A DNA stretch of 64,000 bases from Bacteroidetes bacterium ADurb.Bin037 (GCA_002071175.1 MWER01000004.1:124001-188000); one strand, 5' to 3'. Positions 7,691-17,447 are shown, numbered from the stretch's first letter. Notes: generated by a model from the letters alone, not told the origin. Made by a program: numbers and translations.

Positions 7691-9223
7691 ATGTCAATTG
7701 CCAACACCATCTATAGACTTTACAACAGAAGGTTGCTTACAGAGCTGGACCTTTCTTCCAAAGACCCTTTCCCCTTCCAGGAAGCGACTTTCCGTTATCT
7801 TATGGAAGGGGGGAAGGCTTCCGTTTTTGGAAAAAAATACAACATGGCGGAAATCAATGATATTGATACTTTTCAGCGAAGGGTCCCCCTGCATGACTAC
7901 AACGCCCTGGAACCTTACATACAGCAAAGCCTCCGCGGACAGGAAAACGTACTCTGGAATGCTCCCATATACTGGTATGCCCTTTCCAGCGGCACTTCGT
8001 CGTCAAAATCCAAGTTTATCCCCATGAACAAGGAAAACCTGCAAATGTGCCATTACAAGGGAATGCTGACCATCCTTTCCAATTACGTAAGAACGTTCCC
8101 GAAATCACACTTATTCAGGGGTAAGACATTGACTTTGGGGGGGAACCGCCATATTGACAAAAGTGTGGAAACAAATTGCTACTATGGGGATTTGTCAGCC
8201 TTTCTGCTAATCAACACCCCCCTGCTTGCCAGGTTGTTCACAACCCCACCCAGGAAGATGAGCCTGATTCCCGATTTTGAGTACAAGGTAGAACAGGTAA
8301 GTAAGTTGATAGCTAAACAAAACCTGGTCGCTTTTTCGGGAGTGCCTTCGTGGAATCTGATTCTGATGCGCAAGGTGTTGGAACAGACCGGAGTGGAAAA
8401 TTTATCCGACCTCTGGCCGCATATGGAACTTTTTATGCACGGAGGTATCAACTTTGAACCTTACCGTGTCCATTACCAATCATTGTTCCCATCTGAAAAA
8501 ATGCGCTATCTTGAAACATATAATGCATCGGAAGGATTTTTTGCATTTCAAACCAATCTGAACGATCCGGGACTTCAATTGCTCCCCAACGTAAGTGTGT
8601 TTTATGAATTTATTCCCCTGGAAAAACTGCAGGCGGCGGAAAACGGATCCTATACGGATTTCCTGACAATGACCGAGGTAGAGGTAGACAAACCGTATGC
8701 CCTGGTAATATCTACCAATTCGGGACTCTGGCGTTATTTGATCGGAGATACGGTCAGGTTCACAGAACTTTACCCGCACAAGATAAGGATCACGGGACGC
8801 ACGAAATTGTTCATCAACACATTCGGGGAGGAACTGATGATTGAGAATGCAGAAAGGGCCCTCTCGCGTGCTTGCAGCCTTACAGGGGCCAGTGTGCACG
8901 AATATACCGTGGCCCCTGTTTTTATGGACGGCAAACGCAAGGGATCACACCAATGGCTCATAGAATTTGAACAAATGCCTCCCGCTATGGATCAATTTAC
9001 CCAGATCCTCGACGAATCCCTGATGGATCTGAATTCAGATTATGAAGCCAAGCGCCGTGATACCGGCACTATGGACCCGCCCACGATAACAGTTGTCAAA
9101 AAAGGCTGTTTTTACCGGTGGCTTGCCTTGAACGACAAACTGGGAGGACAGAATAAGGTCCCCCGCCTGTGGAGCACACGTGAATACGTGGAAGCACTAC
9201 TAAAGATCAATGAAGGATTGTGA
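7691..9223 (+). CDS. GH3 family adenylating enzyme (auxin-responsive GH3 superfamily)
   Basis: A 510-residue cytosolic protein of the GH3 branch of adenylate-forming enzymes, whose plant members join acyl acids to amino acids. ATP-binding motif 1 is ALSSGTSSSKSKFIP at about 98-112. Later come LETYNASEGFFAFQ (motif 2 region), LWRYLIGDTVRF (motif 3) and TGRTKLFINTFGEEL. The bacterial substrates are unknown; an acyl acid is adenylated and transferred to an amine or thiol. The true start is the ATG at 7691 just after a promoter box; the frame opens at 7529 inside recO. The end overlaps the LuxE-like gene by 14 bp. Confidence 0.9.
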   Translation: MSIANTIYRLYNRRLLTELDLSSKDPFPFQEATFRYLMEGGKASVFGKKYNMAEINDIDTFQRRVPLHDYNALEPYIQQSLRGQENVLWNAPIYWYALSSGTSSSKSKFIPMNKENLQMCHYKGMLTILSNYVRTFPKSHLFRGKTLTLGGNRHIDKSVETNCYYGDLSAFLLINTPLLARLFTTPPRKMSLIPDFEYKVEQVSKLIAKQNLVAFSGVPSWNLILMRKVLEQTGVENLSDLWPHMELFMHGGINFEPYRVHYQSLFPSEKMRYLETYNASEGFFAFQTNLNDPGLQLLPNVSVFYEFIPLEKLQAAENGSYTDFLTMTEVEVDKPYALVISTNSGLWRYLIGDTVRFTELYPHKIRITGRTKLFINTFGEELMIENAERALSRACSLTGASVHEYTVAPVFMDGKRKGSHQWLIEFEQMPPAMDQFTQILDESLMDLNSDYEAKRRDTGTMDPPTITVVKKGCFYRWLALNDKLGGQNKVPRLWSTREYVEALLKINEGL

Positions 9224-10157
9224 TATATTAAAGGTTTTCCGTTACCAGGCAAAACATACGGCAGTCTATGCAAGGTATATGCAGCTGTTGGAAGTTGACC
9301 CTGAAAAGGTGAAGAGCCCGGAAGAGATCCCGTTCCTGCCTATCCGGTTCTTCAAATCACATACGGTTTACAATCGTCCCTCACCACCTGAACACATATT
9401 TACGAGTTCCGCCACAACGGGTATGGTCCCCTCCCGCCACCCGGTTGACAGTCTGGCCCGGTATGGAAAAAACGTCCTGGAAATATTCCGTTCCTTTTAC
9501 GGCAATCCTTCCGATTACACAATCCTGGCATTGCTGCCTTCCTACCTGGAAAGGACCGGATCTTCCCTGGTTTATATGATGAAGGTGCTCATGGAAGAAA
9601 GCGGAGCGCAGGCTAACGGTTTTTATCTTCATGACCAGGATAGGCTCTATCATACCCTCTTGGCATTGGCACGCGACAAAAAACCTGTCTGGTTGATGGG
9701 GGTTAGTTTTGCTCTGCTCGATTTTGCGGCAAAATATACCGTTTCCCACCCCGGATTGATAGTGGTCGAAACGGGCGGAATGAAAGGCAGGAACATCGAA
9801 TTGACCCGGGAAACGCTCCATGAACGGATCAGGAATGGATTTCCGGCAAGTCCCGTTCACAGTGAATACGGAATGGCCGAAATGTTCTCACAAGCCTATG
9901 CCTGCAGGGAAGATCTCCTTTTCAGTTGCCCCTCTTCTATGCGTGTGATAATCCGAAACCTGCAGGATCCTTTCCTCCAAGAACCCGACGGATCACGGGG
10001 CGGTATCAATATCATTGACTTGGCCAACAGTCACTCCTGCTCTTTCATAGAGACCCAGGACTTGGGTTACCGCTTATCCGACGGCCGGTTTCAAGTCTTA
10101 GGCAGGATCCCCGACACAGAACGCCGGGGATGCAATATGCTTACTGATATTTCTTGA
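9210..10157 (+). CDS. LuxE-like acyl-protein synthetase
   Basis: A 315-residue protein related to LuxE, the acyl-protein synthetase subunit of fatty acid reductase. It has the ANL-type phosphate loop FTSSATTGMVPSRH at about 65-78, a central VVETGGMKGR and HSEYGMAEMFSQAY (equivalent to the YGMTE motif). LuxE activates a fatty acid as acyl-AMP and passes it to a cysteine. No LuxC, LuxD or luciferase gene is present, so bioluminescence is not implied. It starts inside the GH3 gene (14 bp overlap), suggesting that the two act on the same acyl chain. Its 3' end overlaps the DUF2723 gene by 17 bp on the other strand. Confidence 0.85.
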   Translation: MKDCDILKVFRYQAKHTAVYARYMQLLEVDPEKVKSPEEIPFLPIRFFKSHTVYNRPSPPEHIFTSSATTGMVPSRHPVDSLARYGKNVLEIFRSFYGNPSDYTILALLPSYLERTGSSLVYMMKVLMEESGAQANGFYLHDQDRLYHTLLALARDKKPVWLMGVSFALLDFAAKYTVSHPGLIVVETGGMKGRNIELTRETLHERIRNGFPASPVHSEYGMAEMFSQAYACREDLLFSCPSSMRVIIRNLQDPFLQEPDGSRGGINIIDLANSHSCSFIETQDLGYRLSDGRFQVLGRIPDTERRGCNMLTDIS

Positions 10158-13100
10158 AAAGTTCCTCTATCTGCGTCTTATATTTTTGGGCAAGTTCCTC
10201 GTCTTGATTGACCTTGAGGATGTCGTTCATGTGCACATAAGTGCTGATAGCCGACTCGGCATCTGCCGCAGACAAGAAACCACCTTTAAAGGGACTTAGG
10301 AAATATTCAATAGCCTTGTATGATTCTTCCAGGAACGGAACGGCAAGGGCCCGTGCTTTTTCAGGTTTTTCCAGAAAATAATACAACTCGACGGCTTCCA
10401 TCACACCCACTTCGTTTAATGAAGGTTGTACCACAAAATTGAGCGGATACCTTTTCATGATCTCTATTCCCCGGTCCAGTACCGCTTCCGCCTTATCTGT
10501 CTTTCCCTCCAGTATCAGTGCCTTGGCGACCTGGGAATGCATATGTCGGACAGCTTGCTGTATAAGGTACAGATAAGTAACGTGATAATCCAGCAAAACA
10601 CCCGGCTTGTCCATGTCACCCCAACGGTAAACATTCATCAGCAAATGGTACAGTTTGTCGGTATCCATATAAGGCACCTCCCCTTGGAGGGAATCCACCC
10701 TAAATGGCATAAGTTTATAAACCATTCCGTCAAAGCGCAGGTATTCCCGGATCCCGATGTTCAGATCGCCGCCTCTTGAAACGATGTATATGGGCCTGTC
10801 CCATTGATAGTTAGCCAGTAAATCCAGGAACATCATCTCTACTTTTACAAGCATGTTCTTCTCAGAGGGAATATCCAGGTTCATGTATTCCGGAATCAGG
10901 TGTGCGTCTTTTTCGGGAACGATACCGCTGGTCAGGACGTTTTCCCTGTTTACGGGAATGCGCAATTTCCGGGCAGGCAAATAATTGTACATCGTACCAT
11001 CGGTCAGCTGCAGTTTTGCCCTGGGATTTCCCATGACACTTACCGCCTGTAGGGCGGAAACCCTGTCCGTAACCCGTTCGTAGATCGGAACAAATTCATT
11101 TGTGCCGTAAAAATAAGACTCCCTGGGAATGGATAACTTAACCGGAGCCGACTCGTAGGTACGCCATTGCATCTGATCAATATACCAGTCCGTACCCAGC
11201 AACGAGGTGTTCATCACCCTGACGTCGGTCCGGATACCTTCCACTTCCTGGGCATACCACAGGGGGAACGTATCATTGTCTCCATGGGTGACAATGATGG
11301 CATTGCAATCCTCACGACAGGTGTTCAGGAAGTTATAGGCAAAATCAGTCGCCGTGTAACGGCCGCTCCTGTCATGATCATCCCAGTTTTGTGCCAACAT
11401 CTGAAACGGGACAAACAGGCAAAGTACGGCTGCCAGGAATCCTGCTGCTATCCGGGGCAGTTTCTTTTGCAGGAAATGATACAGGGCCAATACACCCAGT
11501 CCCACCCAAATGGAATAAGCGTAAAAAGAACCTGCATAGGCATAATCCCGTTCCCTGGGCTGGTACGGCGGTTGGTTCAGGTAAATTACAATGGCCAGTC
11601 CTGTCAGGAAGAACAACAGGAAAGTGATCCAGGCATTGCGCCGGTCTTTAGACGTCTGGTAGAACAAACCTGCCAGCCCCAACAAGAGGGGTAACAGATA
11701 GTAGTGATTCTTACCGTGATTGTTTTTGAGCATGTCCGGTGCCCCTGACTGGTCTCCCAACCGGGCCCTGTCCAGGAATCCGATTCCACTTTCCCAATTT
11801 CCGCGTACAGGATCCCCGGGGATGGTCCCCTGGATATCATTCTGACGTCCTGCAAAGTTCCACATGAAGTACCGCCAGTACATATAATTGATCTGATAAT
11901 CGAAGAAGAACAGCATATTATCCCGGAACGTCGGCATGCGTTTGCCTTCCGAATTTAGTTTTCCCTTACCGGAGTTGTAAGAATCATAAAAAGAAGAATG
12001 ACCTTCACGCTTGCTCCACATACGGGGAAAGAACATTTTGTCCGAATCTTTGAATATAGGTGCTTCCGGTCCTTTAATCCGGGCGTACCTGCCATCCTTT
12101 TTCACTACTTGCCTGGTGTCTTTCCAGGTCTCATAACCGGAACTGTATATCCCGTCATAAAACAGGGGGGACTTTCCATACTGTTCCCGTGACAGGTATT
12201 TTCCCAGGGCAAAAGGAGTGTCCGGCTGATTTTCATTCGTAGGCGTTTTGGCACTGGAACGGATTATTACCATGGCAAATGAAGAATACCCTATGATGAT
12301 GACGGTCAGGCATAGAAATATCGTGTTCCATAGCACTTTTCTTTTCCGGTAAGTGGCAAACACTCCCCAGAAAAGAAGTACGATCAGGCTTACTACAAAA
12401 AACAACATGCCACTGTTGTAGGGCAATTTGAAAACATTGACGAACAACAGGTCAAACCAGCCTGATATGACGGGCACGCCCGGAATCACCCCATACAGGA
12501 TGAACACTATGATCACCACCGATAAGAGCAGGGTGCCCAGCGCACCTTTCCATGAAAACGGATACTTTTTGTAATAATAAATAAACACCAGCGCCGGGAT
12601 CGTCAACAGGTTGAGCAGATGTACCCCGATGGAAAGCCCCATAAGATACGCAATCAGGACTATCCAGCGATTGGCGTGAGGTTTGTCCGCGTTTTCCTCC
12701 CATTTGAGCATAGCCCAAAAAACGGCTGCGGTAAACAGAGAGGACATACCGTAAACTTCCGCCTCTACAGCTGAAAACCAGGCTGTGTCGGAAAATGAAT
12801 ATACCAATGATCCTACTGCTGCTGCCCCCCAGATCGCTATGGCATTACCCCATTGCAGGGGAATATTTTGTGCTTCCATAAGCCTTCTTCCCAGATGGGA
12901 TATGGTCCAGAATAAAAAAAGAACGCAAAAGGCAGAAGCGAGTGCACTCATGGCATTGATCAACATGGCGGCTTTCAAGTTGCTCCCGAAAATGGAAAAC
13001 AACCTGCCAAATAACTGGTATGTAGGATTCCCCGGAGGGTGCCCTATTTCCAATTTATAGGATGATGCTATAAATTCGCCGCAATCCCAGAAACTGGCAG

Positions 13101-13194
13101 TCGGTTCAATAGTCGCCAGGTAAACGGCAGCGGAAATGGCAAAGACCACCCATCCTATCAGGAGGTCCGTCCTTTTGAATGTCCTTGTTTCCAT
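10141..13194 (-). CDS. DUF2723 (TMEM260-like) membrane protein, probable GT-C glycosyltransferase
   Basis: A 1017-residue integral membrane protein with about 12 transmembrane helices in the first half and a long soluble C-terminal part with TPR-like helices. The N-terminus contains FWDCGEFIASS (D37, E40) and GHPPGNP at about 51-57, conserved in DUF2723. The acidic pair in the first loop resembles the catalytic site of protein O-mannosyltransferases, and the human relative TMEM260 is an O-mannosyltransferase. A role in protein or surface O-glycosylation is therefore an inference. TACATTTG ends 4 nt before the ATG at 13194. Confidence 0.88.
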   Translation of the reverse strand: METRTFKRTDLLIGWVVFAISAAVYLATIEPTASFWDCGEFIASSYKLEIGHPPGNPTYQLFGRLFSIFGSNLKAAMLINAMSALASAFCVLFLFWTISHLGRRLMEAQNIPLQWGNAIAIWGAAAVGSLVYSFSDTAWFSAVEAEVYGMSSLFTAAVFWAMLKWEENADKPHANRWIVLIAYLMGLSIGVHLLNLLTIPALVFIYYYKKYPFSWKGALGTLLLSVVIIVFILYGVIPGVPVISGWFDLLFVNVFKLPYNSGMLFFVVSLIVLLFWGVFATYRKRKVLWNTIFLCLTVIIIGYSSFAMVIIRSSAKTPTNENQPDTPFALGKYLSREQYGKSPLFYDGIYSSGYETWKDTRQVVKKDGRYARIKGPEAPIFKDSDKMFFPRMWSKREGHSSFYDSYNSGKGKLNSEGKRMPTFRDNMLFFFDYQINYMYWRYFMWNFAGRQNDIQGTIPGDPVRGNWESGIGFLDRARLGDQSGAPDMLKNNHGKNHYYLLPLLLGLAGLFYQTSKDRRNAWITFLLFFLTGLAIVIYLNQPPYQPRERDYAYAGSFYAYSIWVGLGVLALYHFLQKKLPRIAAGFLAAVLCLFVPFQMLAQNWDDHDRSGRYTATDFAYNFLNTCREDCNAIIVTHGDNDTFPLWYAQEVEGIRTDVRVMNTSLLGTDWYIDQMQWRTYESAPVKLSIPRESYFYGTNEFVPIYERVTDRVSALQAVSVMGNPRAKLQLTDGTMYNYLPARKLRIPVNRENVLTSGIVPEKDAHLIPEYMNLDIPSEKNMLVKVEMMFLDLLANYQWDRPIYIVSRGGDLNIGIREYLRFDGMVYKLMPFRVDSLQGEVPYMDTDKLYHLLMNVYRWGDMDKPGVLLDYHVTYLYLIQQAVRHMHSQVAKALILEGKTDKAEAVLDRGIEIMKRYPLNFVVQPSLNEVGVMEAVELYYFLEKPEKARALAVPFLEESYKAIEYFLSPFKGGFLSAADAESAISTYVHMNDILKVNQDEELAQKYKTQIEELFKKYQ

Positions 13195-13198
13195 GCCA

Positions 13199-13206
13199 CA
13201 AATGTA
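13199..13206 (-). promoter_or_regulatory. -7 box of the DUF2723 gene
   Basis: TACATTTG on the minus strand, then TGGC, then the ATG at 13194: spacing of 4 nt, predicting a leaderless message. Confidence 0.6.
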
Positions 13207-13236
13207 GGCTATTTTTTTTACCTTTACTGCCGGTTT

Positions 13237-13244
13237 TACTTTTA
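13237..13244 (+). promoter_or_regulatory. possible -7 box of the DUF4271-hemD operon
   Basis: TACTTTTA, 3 nt before the ATG at 13248. The last base departs from the consensus. A second near-match, TACCTTTA at 13219-13226, is an alternative that would give a leader of about 18 nt. Confidence 0.35.
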
Positions 13245-13247
13245 ATT

Positions 13248-13877
13248 ATGGATTATATAGTCCTGGGGCTTGTCGTTTCATTTTGTTTTATTCTCATCTT
13301 CACCCGCGCTCCTCTGACCATGCTGCTGACGGGATGTTTCCGTTATAACATCTCCATAGAAAATGAAGATCAGGAAAATATCAGGTTTTCACGCCTTGTT
13401 TTATGTTTCTTTACCATGACCGTGATCTCCTTCTTCTTTGCCTCCCACGACCGTTTGCTTTCCCCCCTGCCCTTCAACCTGACCGGAATGTCAAAACCGC
13501 TGGTTTTTCTGTCTGTCCTGGGTGTCTTGTGTGCCTGGATCTTATTTAAGATCATTCTGTTGAAGATCATCGGTTGGACGATCGACTCGCCTGCATTTAT
13601 GAATTTTCTGGGTCGTACCGGACGGGATTACTGTATTCTGACAGGTTTTGCCTTTATCCCATTTCTGGTCCTTTTTCACATCCTGGGTGATCCGTCCGGA
13701 GCTGCCATACTTGTAGTTGCAGCAGTTCTGACTGTGTCCGGTTACCTTCTCTATGTCTTACGCTGTATAAGGATTTTTCTTTCCGCCGGTTATTCTCTTT
13801 TTTTCTGGATTTTGTATCTTTGTACCTTTGAAGTAATACCCTGTGGTGTATTAATTCATTATGTTATGGGGATATAA
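13248..13877 (+). CDS. DUF4271 membrane protein
   Basis: A 209-residue inner-membrane protein with about 6 hydrophobic helices, recognised as DUF4271 by its size, by the NFLGRTGRDYCILTGF loop, and by its position just ahead of hemD and rnpA, which is customary in Bacteroidales. Function unknown. I set the start at the ATG at 13248; the frame opens at 13179 inside the divergent gene. hemD follows after 2 bp. Confidence 0.82.
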   Translation: MDYIVLGLVVSFCFILIFTRAPLTMLLTGCFRYNISIENEDQENIRFSRLVLCFFTMTVISFFFASHDRLLSPLPFNLTGMSKPLVFLSVLGVLCAWILFKIILLKIIGWTIDSPAFMNFLGRTGRDYCILTGFAFIPFLVLFHILGDPSGAAILVVAAVLTVSGYLLYVLRCIRIFLSAGYSLFFWILYLCTFEVIPCGVLIHYVMGI

Positions 13878-13879
13878 CG

Positions 13880-14620
13880 ATGAAAATCAGAAACATACTT
13901 ATTTCACAACCCGCCCCAAACGGATGTTCCCCCTATGTTGAGGTCAAAGAAAAATTTGGTTTGAATATTGATTTCATTCCGTTTATTCGTGTCGTAGGTT
14001 TATCTGTAAAAGATTTCAGAACACAACGGATCAACATCCTGGATCATACTGCGATCATCTTCACTTCACGTTCTGCAATCGATTCTTTTTTCTTTCTTTG
14101 CGAAGAAACACGCATCACCGTACCCGAAACTATGAAATATTTTTGCATGACGGAAGCGGTTGCCTTCTACCTGCAGAAATATATCGTTTACAGAAAAAGA
14201 AGAATCTTTTTCGGGAAAGGGAATGTCCCGTCGTTAATCGAAACGATAGTACCAAAACATAAGAACGAGAAATTTTTGCTTACCCTGGCAGATTGTTATA
14301 ATCCCGAATTACCTCTTTCCTTTGAAAAGGCCGGATTGAATCTTACCAGGGCTATCCTGACGCACACCGTCGCAGAAGACCTGTCTAAAGTTGACTTGAA
14401 CAAATACCAAATGTTGGTTTTCTATTCCCCGGGAGACGTACGTTCACTACTGGAAAATTTCCCTAAATTCAAACAAAATGACGTTTTGTTCGGGACCTTT
14501 GGCAATGCAACGGCCGCCGCTTTGAAAGAGGCAAATCTTCAAACTTGTTTTGAAGCTCCCACGCCGGAAGCACCATCTATTGCACAGGCACTGATGCTCT
14601 ATCTGGAAAAGAATAAATGA
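13880..14620 (+). CDS. hemD: uroporphyrinogen-III synthase family protein
   Basis: A 246-residue HemD-fold protein. HemD closes hydroxymethylbilane to uroporphyrinogen III for heme, siroheme and cobalamin. The bilobed pattern is visible: AIIFTSRSAIDSFFFL in the first lobe and MLVFYSPGDVRSLLENF plus FGTFGNATAAALKEA in the second. The family is very divergent, so the call rests on these segments and on the DUF4271-hemD-rnpA order. No other tetrapyrrole gene is in the window; a B12-dependent ribonucleotide reductase is encoded elsewhere here. The stop overlaps the next start by 4 bp. Confidence 0.82.
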   Translation: MKIRNILISQPAPNGCSPYVEVKEKFGLNIDFIPFIRVVGLSVKDFRTQRINILDHTAIIFTSRSAIDSFFFLCEETRITVPETMKYFCMTEAVAFYLQKYIVYRKRRIFFGKGNVPSLIETIVPKHKNEKFLLTLADCYNPELPLSFEKAGLNLTRAILTHTVAEDLSKVDLNKYQMLVFYSPGDVRSLLENFPKFKQNDVLFGTFGNATAAALKEANLQTCFEAPTPEAPSIAQALMLYLEKNK

Positions 14621-15015
14621 TTATGAAACGGACATTGAGTCTGTGTTTTCTGTTACTTCCGGCTATGATGACCGTTTCCTGCCAGAAGAACTTCAATCAT
14701 TACAGGGAGTTGGCCTATGGTAAATGGGAACTCGTTTCTGTTGACGGAAATGATCCTGCAGTCCCAGAACAACTTTATTTCAAAACAAGTTCTTCCGTAA
14801 CCCTGACAAGGGAAGGGGCCTCCTATGACGGACAGTACGAGTTTTATTGCAATATCCTGAGCACTTATTTTGAATCGTATCAGAACTTGTTCCAGGAGTG
14901 GAGGGTGGAAACCATGAAAGATTCCCTGATGCGTGCTGTTGTGGAATTTAAGACGATGAACGGGGACTCCCTTGATACGGGCGCTGTCCTGGAATATCGA
15001 AAACTCCCGTTATGA
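14617..15015 (+). CDS. small lipoprotein between hemD and rnpA
   Basis: A 132-residue predicted lipoprotein. The signal peptide ends in a lipobox-like MMTVSC with Cys at about 22, so it should be an exported lipid-anchored protein. The mature part (GKWELVSVDGNDPAVPE, then a beta-rich stretch to VLEYRKLPL) resembles small lipocalin-like lipoproteins of Bacteroidota, but I cannot name a family. It overlaps hemD and rnpA by 4 bp each. Starts at 14617 and 14623 (MKRTL) are both possible. Confidence 0.75.
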   Translation: MIMKRTLSLCFLLLPAMMTVSCQKNFNHYRELAYGKWELVSVDGNDPAVPEQLYFKTSSSVTLTREGASYDGQYEFYCNILSTYFESYQNLFQEWRVETMKDSLMRAVVEFKTMNGDSLDTGAVLEYRKLPL

Positions 15016-15446
15016 AAACGGACGTTAACTTCACATTCCCTAAAAAAATGCGGCTTTCTTCCAAAAAAGAGATCGAATCCCTTTTTTCCGGAGCAAAATC
15101 TTTTGTTATCGGACCTTATCGTGTTTTTTACCGTGCCTTCAGTATGAAGGAAACGCATTCCGCACCGTGTGGCATGGCCGTTGCCGTACCCAAAAAACAC
15201 CTAAAATTAGCCGTAAAGAGAAATCTGGTCAAACGGCGTATAAGGGAATCTTTCCGGCTGCACTATGCCCGGTTATTAAAACCTGTCCTTGCGGCCGGTA
15301 GAATAAGGCTCATTTTTTTATGTCTATATTTGCCTTATGAAGTCAAATCCTTCGATCTCCTGGAAATCAAGATGCAAGAACTGCTGGAACATTTTTCTGA
15401 GATCCTTGAAAAAGGGATTGACCTTTCCCCTGATCCTGCTGGTTAA
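15012..15446 (+). CDS. rnpA: ribonuclease P protein component
   Basis: A 144-residue basic protein that binds RNase P RNA for 5' maturation of tRNAs. The diagnostic RNA-binding helix is [18 protein letters not shown] at about 68-85, preceded by [11 protein letters not shown]. It sits in the expected place before yidD. Its start overlaps the lipoprotein stop by 4 bp, and yidD begins about 110 bp before the rnpA stop in another frame. Confidence 0.95.
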   Translation: MKTDVNFTFPKKMRLSSKKEIESLFSGAKSFVIGPYRVFYRAFSMKETHSAPCGMAVAVPKKHLKLAVKRNLVKRRIRESFRLHYARLLKPVLAAGRIRLIFLCLYLPYEVKSFDLLEIKMQELLEHFSEILEKGIDLSPDPAG

Positions 15447-15627
15447 ATGTTATCAGCTCTGTATATCGCCTTTTACCCCGCCTTCCTGCCGCTTCACGCC
15501 CACCTGTTCCCAATACGCCCTCGAATCACTGCGCAGGCACGGACCGTTCAAAGGTCTGTATCTGGCCATACGGCGTTTCTTGCGCTGCAATCCCTGGGGA
15601 AGTAGCGGTTATGACCCGGTCCCTTGA
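15337..15627 (+). CDS. yidD: membrane protein insertion efficiency factor YidD
   Basis: YidD assists YidC in inserting inner-membrane proteins. The conserved core is complete: [20 protein letters not shown] followed by [20 protein letters not shown] and [14 protein letters not shown] at the C-terminus. The only ATG is at 15337, giving 96 residues and a 110 bp overlap with rnpA; a TTG near 15417 would give a more usual N-terminus of about 70 residues. The 3' end overlaps uvrC on the opposite strand by 19 bp. Confidence 0.9.
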   Translation: MKSNPSISWKSRCKNCWNIFLRSLKKGLTFPLILLVKCYQLCISPFTPPSCRFTPTCSQYALESLRRHGPFKGLYLAIRRFLRCNPWGSSGYDPVP

Positions 15628-17432
15628 TTTATTATGAACTCCCTGATCTTTGCGGCAAGTTTTGCCGGTATGATCCGGGCTAATTCCGTTTCCGTTGCCA
15701 GGGTAATCCGTTTCAGACTTCCAAAATGACCGAGTAGTTTTTCCATGGTTCTGGGACCTACACCGGGAATATCCGATAAAACGGATCTGGCAAAACCGGC
15801 ACTTCGCTTTGTCCGATGAAAAGCAATTCCAAAACGGTGGGCTTCGTTACGCAATTGCATCAATATCCTTAATGAGGAAGAGTTCTTATCCAGGAATAAC
15901 GGAGTCTTGTCGGTCACCAGATAGATTTCCTCCAGTCTTTTGGCCAGGCCTATAACCGTAATCTTCTCCGCAAGCCCCAGGCTGTCAAGAGCAACAAAAG
16001 CAGCCGAGAGCTGTCCTTTTCCCCCGTCAATTACAACCAGCTGGGGCAGAGGGCTTTCTTCTTTCAGAAGACGGCTGTAACGGCGGGTGACAACTTCGGT
16101 CATAGAAGCAAAATCATCAGGTCCTTCAATACTTTTTATGGCAAAATGACGGTAGTCCTTTTTGCTTGGCACACCGTTACGGAAAACGACACAGGCAGCA
16201 ACAGGGTGGCTCCCATGGAGGTTGGAGTTGTCAAAACATTCTATATGTACGGGCAGTTGCTCCATCCGCAGGTCTTCTTTCAACCGGACTAATATCTTAT
16301 GTATTTTTTGCCCTCTGACGGTTCTTTTGTCCAGGGATTCCAGCAGCCGCAACTGTTCGTTCCTGTAATTAACGGCATTGCGCATACTTAGTGACACAAG
16401 GGTTTTTTTATCTCCTTTCTTAGGTATATATACGCGGTTGTCGCCCGGTACGGCTTCCGGGAGAAACGGCACCACTATCTCACGGGAAAGTGATCCCAAC
16501 TGTTCTTTCATATCGGCCATAAACAGACTTAGCACGGCTGCCGGTTCTTCTTCTATGTTCAATTTATACTTTACATTAAGAGACTGTATGACGGCTCCGC
16601 CGGAAACACGCAGGAAATTTCCGAAAGCCATCGACACCTTATCCTCTACCACCAGGCTGAACACATCGATGTCGGACAGGCGCGGGCTTACAATCACCGA
16701 CCTGGCCTGATACCGGGTCAATGCATCCCACTGTTCCTTGAATTTTTGCGCTTGTTCAAAATCGAGTATGTCGACTGCTGCTTTCATTTGTTCTTCAAGT
16801 AATTTGCGCACCGATGCCGCATCCCCTTTCAAAATGCTGACCACCGCCTGAATATACCCTTCGTAGTTCTGCTCAGACTCTTCCCCCACACAGGGAGCCT
16901 TGCAACGGCCGATGTGAGCCTGCAGGCACTTTCTGTATTTTCCTTGTGCTATCATCTGAGGGGCCAGCTGCAGCGTACAAGTACGCAACGGGTACAAGGT
17001 GTGAAACAGTTGCAGTAATTGTTTACAATAATAAGAACTTGTATAGGGCCCGAAATAGAGCGATCCGTCCCTTACCATCCTCCGTGTCTGCATAACGCGT
17101 GGGAACGGTTCGTTTTTCACGCAGATCCAGGGAAATGTCTTGTCATCCTTAAGTAAGATGTTATATCTGGGCTGTATGGTTTTGATCAGGTTGTTCTCAA
17201 GTAGTAAGGCGTCGCTTTCCGTTTCCACTACCGTATATTGGAGGGAATCTACCTGACTTACCATACGCCGTGTCTTAACAGACAGATTTCTACCTGGGGT
17301 AAAATATTGGGACACCCGTTTTTTAAGGTCTTTTGCCTTTCCCACATAGATCACTTTTCCGTCCTTGTTCAGGAACTTGTACACCCCGCTCTGGTGGGGC
17401 AATAGCGTTAATTGATCTGCCACGTTACTCAT
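15609..17432 (-). CDS. uvrC: excinuclease ABC subunit C
   Basis: A 607-residue UvrC, the dual-incision nuclease of nucleotide excision repair. The GIY-YIG domain starts at [20 protein letters not shown], a UvrB-interacting UVR segment lies in the middle ([20 protein letters not shown]), the RNase H-like endonuclease contains [12 protein letters not shown] and [10 protein letters not shown], and a C-terminal HhH pair ends the protein ([19 protein letters not shown]). MSNVADQ at 17432 is preferred over the ATG at 17450 because it matches family length and lies after a promoter-like box. Confidence 0.95.
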   Translation of the reverse strand: MSNVADQLTLLPHQSGVYKFLNKDGKVIYVGKAKDLKKRVSQYFTPGRNLSVKTRRMVSQVDSLQYTVVETESDALLLENNLIKTIQPRYNILLKDDKTFPWICVKNEPFPRVMQTRRMVRDGSLYFGPYTSSYYCKQLLQLFHTLYPLRTCTLQLAPQMIAQGKYRKCLQAHIGRCKAPCVGEESEQNYEGYIQAVVSILKGDAASVRKLLEEQMKAAVDILDFEQAQKFKEQWDALTRYQARSVIVSPRLSDIDVFSLVVEDKVSMAFGNFLRVSGGAVIQSLNVKYKLNIEEEPAAVLSLFMADMKEQLGSLSREIVVPFLPEAVPGDNRVYIPKKGDKKTLVSLSMRNAVNYRNEQLRLLESLDKRTVRGQKIHKILVRLKEDLRMEQLPVHIECFDNSNLHGSHPVAACVVFRNGVPSKKDYRHFAIKSIEGPDDFASMTEVVTRRYSRLLKEESPLPQLVVIDGGKGQLSAAFVALDSLGLAEKITVIGLAKRLEEIYLVTDKTPLFLDKNSSSLRILMQLRNEAHRFGIAFHRTKRSAGFARSVLSDIPGVGPRTMEKLLGHFGSLKRITLATETELARIIPAKLAAKIREFIINQGTGS

Positions 17433-17439
17433 TACATCG

Positions 17440-17447
17440 TAAAAATA
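17440..17447 (-). promoter_or_regulatory. possible -7 box of uvrC
   Basis: TATTTTTA on the minus strand, 7 nt before the ATG at 17432. It is one mismatch from consensus and sits immediately beside the oppositely directed box at 17450-17457. Confidence 0.35.

Noticed and set aside
9210..10157. Part of a bioluminescence (lux) operon
   Set aside because: Only the LuxE-like synthetase is present; LuxC, LuxD, LuxA and LuxB are absent.
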